A stretch of DNA of 64,000 nucleotides from Pleurotus djamor. Lineage: Eukaryota; Basidiomycota; Agaricomycetes; Agaricales; Pleurotaceae. Below the pieces are notes generated by a model that did no database searches, was not told the DNA's origin, and saw only the letters and a program-made list of their open reading frames with translations. The first letter of the stretch is position 1, and each line of letters opens with the position of its first letter. Shown piece after piece: positions 61,216-64,000 of this stretch. The stretch covers positions 1-64,000 of the forward strand of contig JAPEVF010000089.1 of the NCBI GenBank assembly GCA_029747585.1, in the 5' to 3' direction. Both the position numbers and the translations under genes were made by a program.

Positions 61216-62692
61216 ATGCAGGTAAGACCGTCTTTCTCAACACACCACCACGCACTTCAATGACCCTTATTCCATCTGAATAGGCCTCCGCTGGCGGTAT
61301 ATTGGTCGTCGAGGTGGTCAAAGTAACAGAAACGCTAACACAGACCGTTCATGCCACCGTTACTGTTACGGTGACGTCGCCCGAAAGTAGCCCACAGTCG
61401 ACTGGCACGACCCCTACTACTTCTAGTTCCTTTTCAACGCCCGGTAGGGCAGCTATCGCAACGCGTATTTCCTCAACGTGAGTTCTCCCAACTACTTGCG
61501 ATGAAGATATGTGTACTCAAACCATACACCGATGTGACTAGGTCCATTCTTCCTGCTGGTCCTCTAGCCCCTCCGTAAGATGCACCATGACTCACCTCTC
61601 GCTTTATTGCAACTGATAACTCTTCTCGATCCCTTCAGCACATCCAGTGCCCCTACAGCATCTTTCCTTTCTTTTACATCAGTGTCCTCAGTTCCATCCG
61701 AACCAGTTATCTCCCAAACGTCGTCCTTGACTTCCGCTACTCCAAGCAATGCACCCTCATCGTTACCAGTGTCCCCCGTAACAACGATACTCACCGGCTC
61801 GCCCAGTTCTACACTCCTTTCCTCTCCTACCACATCGCTCGAGCTGCAGGGCACCGCCTTACCTGCCACCCGCAAGGTCAAAGTCAACATGCCGGTCCTA
61901 GCAAGCGTCATCGTCGTATCTGTCTTAGCCGTCGCCTTCCTCCTCTTCGCCTTAATCCTCTGCTACAGAAGACGGTTGAGCCAGACGAGTTTCCCCTTGA
62001 GCGATGCCGGTATGTCATTTTTCCCATCCGTCGGCTGATGAGTTCAACTGATTGATGAATGCCCGTTCTTTCCATTCTACCATCATCTATCACCTCTGGC
62101 CACTGATCATTGATCAATATCAACATCACCATCGTCATTATCATCATCAGAAAGGGCCAAATGTCAACCAGCTCCATTCGTGAACGAGAGGCGGAAAAGT
62201 CCATTGAACCCATCGAATTCCTCCATTTCTTCGCCGCCACCGCCACCACCACCTCGCCCGATCCGTCNCGGTTCGCCCGTTAGGCGGACTGTCTTTACCC
62301 CCGGACCCCCCTACATACCCAGTTTTTTTCGATGAAGATGAATTCGACGATGATTTTAAAACACCGCCCCCGACTTCACCGACCTCCGTACAAGCCCAAC
62401 ACGGGTCCTTACTTTCCATCATGGAACCTGAAAACAAAGGGAATGGTAACTCCCATCCAGCACCCCGTGGAAGTAGGAGTAGCATCGTCAAGAGAGGCTT
62501 TGACTTTATGAACTTTGGGAAGACATCAGGGCCGGTGAAGCCCCCGGTCGACACAAATGTTACTCGAACTTCTGGATCGGCAAAGGATGGGTCTCCTCTT
62601 CCTGGGAGTGCTGGGACTCAGCGGACTTTGCATTCGTCGATACAGTCAGGGTATGAAGTATTAGTTTCCATTCTTCCTGGTTTTAGGCCTTA
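61216..62692 (+). CDS. Ser/Thr-rich single-pass membrane protein
   Basis: From ATG 61216 (MQ, then a 60-nt intron) the chain reads ASAGGILVVEVVKVTETLTQTVHATVTVTVTS, a Ser/Thr/Pro-rich mucin-like ectodomain over three exons, a TM helix VLASVIVVSVLAVAFLLFALIL with CYRRRL after it, and a Pro-rich cytoplasmic tail. Dropping the N at 62268 turns an early stop into PPDPPTYPVFFDEDEFDDDFKTPPPTSPTS, which connects to SIMEPENKGNGNSH and a basic Ser-rich end. No signal peptide is visible at this start, so upstream exons may be missing. The layout resembles fungal cell-wall sensors (long glycosylated stalk, one TM, short tail), but no WSC or other head domain is seen. Confidence 0.55.
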
Positions 62693-63383
62693 GACATTTG
62701 GGTTCCTCCGTTTGTCACCGTCATGATATATATATTGGATTTCTTGGGAACAATGCATGATCAAAGCTGGGGGTTACTGACATCATGCGCAACCAATGCA
62801 TGCGAATCTCATATCGGGTCACGTCTGCCTAACTTTCGCTCAAACGCCTCCAGGAGTGACGGAAATTGGGTCTGTCGCGGCCATTGACCGGTGACCAGTT
62901 GAGTTGCGGAGCATAACCCTGTTTGGGACTCTAAGTCCACCAAGGACTTACATCGAGGCCTACCAGGCCTCAAGTGTGCAGTGTTGACATACCGTCAATA
63001 TTGCGTCGAATTCCTTTTACGATGGTGACAATAGCTGACAATAGGCAACGACATCATGCACGAAGAAGTTCCTCAAGGTCCGTGGTTCAAGGCTGTGGTA
63101 ATGTTTTGTACGCCGATTTGTGCATCAACTACGATTCGCATCGGACACAAAGACAATAATTGTAACGACAGGATAGATGGAGTATTCCCAGTCCATAAAA
63201 GGTCCACACAGATATTAGTAACGAAATATATCAAAAAGTTCAAGGCATCAGCTAGGAAACCAAGGTATAAGCAATAAGAGGGCGACAACGATACGTAGAT
63301 CAGTCCAATGTCACGAGGATAATAGGGTAAACATTTTGTTCGTTCTTGTCCATCGTTCGTTCAACCGAATAGAGGCAATGCAC
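62693..63383. other. Intergenic, convergent 3' ends
   Basis: About 690 bases holding the 3' flanks of two convergent genes. No gene is seen. Confidence 0.5.
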
Positions 63384-64000
63384 TTAAAGCCCAGCAACGA
63401 CACCACCGAGAACACCCGAAATGATGACCATGGCTGCGGACCATGCGGAGAAATCTGATCCGAGTCGGGAAGCGGCGTTGAAGCTGGTCAAAGAACCAGT
63501 GGTGGTCGGGGCGCTGGAAGTGCTCGAGGGCCTGGTAGCAGGCAAGCTGGTTGAGAGGGTAGTTCCGAAGGGCGTAGTGGAAGTGGTGGGGGGTCTAACG
63601 TAGAGTTATTATGAAAGTCACCAAGGTTAAATTACTTCGTGAAGACTTACACGCTGAGGACAGTTCCGGTGCCAGAGCTGGTGACGCTCGCGCCAGAGGA
63701 AACCGAAGAAGAGGCGGACGTGGAGCTTGAAACGGCTGAAGTGGAAACAGCCTCCCCAATGAAGAAGGGAGCACTCTCGGCGTAGACATCGGTGATGTTA
63801 CTGAGCGAACGGGTAATAATCAGGGAAGGATCTTCACGCAGTAAATCCAAGCGACGTACCCAACATTCGTAGCTCGCAGGGTATATCCATCTCTGTCAGA
63901 GAATATCAGCTCATAGTTAGAATTCTTAGAGTGTGAAAGACGTACTGTGCGGGGACAACGGGAAGGGTGACATCGCGGCTACCTGGACCGGGCTGAACGT
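63384..64000 (-). CDS. GPI-anchored Ser-rich wall protein (partial, 5' end beyond window)
   Basis: The 3' part of a minus-strand gene entering from the right edge. The conserved module end SRDVTLPVVPAQ, DGYTLRATNVG and NITDVYAESAPFFI matches the Kre9/Knh1-like Ser-Thr-rich GPI-anchored membrane family. A Ser/Thr stretch follows (STSAVSSSTSASSSVSSG), and the last exon ends in a hydrophobic GPI-attachment signal (SAAMVIISGVLGGVVAGL) with the stop at 63384. Expected at the cell surface or wall. At least three introns. The start and signal peptide lie outside the window. Confidence 0.78.

Overview
The window is nuclear DNA from a filamentous basidiomycete, most likely an agaricomycete. Nearly every gene is broken by many short GT-AG introns of roughly 47-70 nt. 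Gene spacing is tight (33 loci in 64 kb), both strands are used, and several families are typical of mushrooms: BTB proteins of the 'LYDG / SKYQV' type, RPSGL/SNMRRH C2H2 factors, DUF7330-like proteins, and beta-module transmembrane proteins. Scattered Ns mark a draft assembly. No transposon, rRNA, tRNA or CRISPR array was recognised.

Region 1 (0.1-10.5 kb): SPO11, the meiotic double-strand-break protein, a C2H2 zinc-finger factor and a BTB/POZ protein, all on the minus strand. Then a caprin-like RGG protein and a coiled-coil membrane protein with an apparent frameshift, on the plus strand. Region 2 (10.6-24.1 kb): mitochondrial ribosomal protein mL41, a single-pass beta-module membrane protein, a mitochondrial carrier of the YPR011C (APS/PAPS) type with a GC-AG intron, a 1341-residue RhoGAP protein, a tiny Kex2-processed cysteine peptide, and a second, opposite-strand paralogue of the beta-module protein.

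Region 3 (24.5-41.7 kb): SPC25 (kinetochore) and CDC6 (origin licensing) side by side, both preceded by ACGCGT boxes. Then a secreted class-3 lipase, a tyrosinase, a BRI3-like small membrane protein divergent from PRMT1/HMT1, an F-box protein, and an MTF1/TFB-like mitochondrial rRNA-methyltransferase-fold protein. Region 4 (41.8-47.4 kb): CTF4/Mcl1 and TAF12 share a 135-nt bidirectional promoter that also carries CGCG motifs. SPC25, CDC6 and CTF4 all act in S-phase or chromosome segregation, so shared G1/S control is plausible.

Region 5 (47.5-60 kb) is the most dynamic part. Two related NTF2-like/flavin monooxygenases (47.5-50.0 minus, 52.8-55.3 plus) flank a 7-TM protein. The 3' end of the second monooxygenase plus an adjacent FKBP gene has been duplicated: a decayed FKBP lies at 55.4-55.7 kb and a monooxygenase tail relic lies at 58.2-58.3 kb, beside two ER-type FKBPs in tandem. 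A DUF7330-like gene and an Hsp20 gene sit between the copies. Region 6 (60-64 kb): ribosomal protein eL39, split into four tiny exons with an ATG-only first exon, a Ser/Thr-rich single-pass membrane protein, and the 3' part of a GPI-anchored Ser-rich wall protein running off the window.

Exon boundaries were worked out by hand from splice consensus and frame continuity. Where the first exon could not be settled this is stated.
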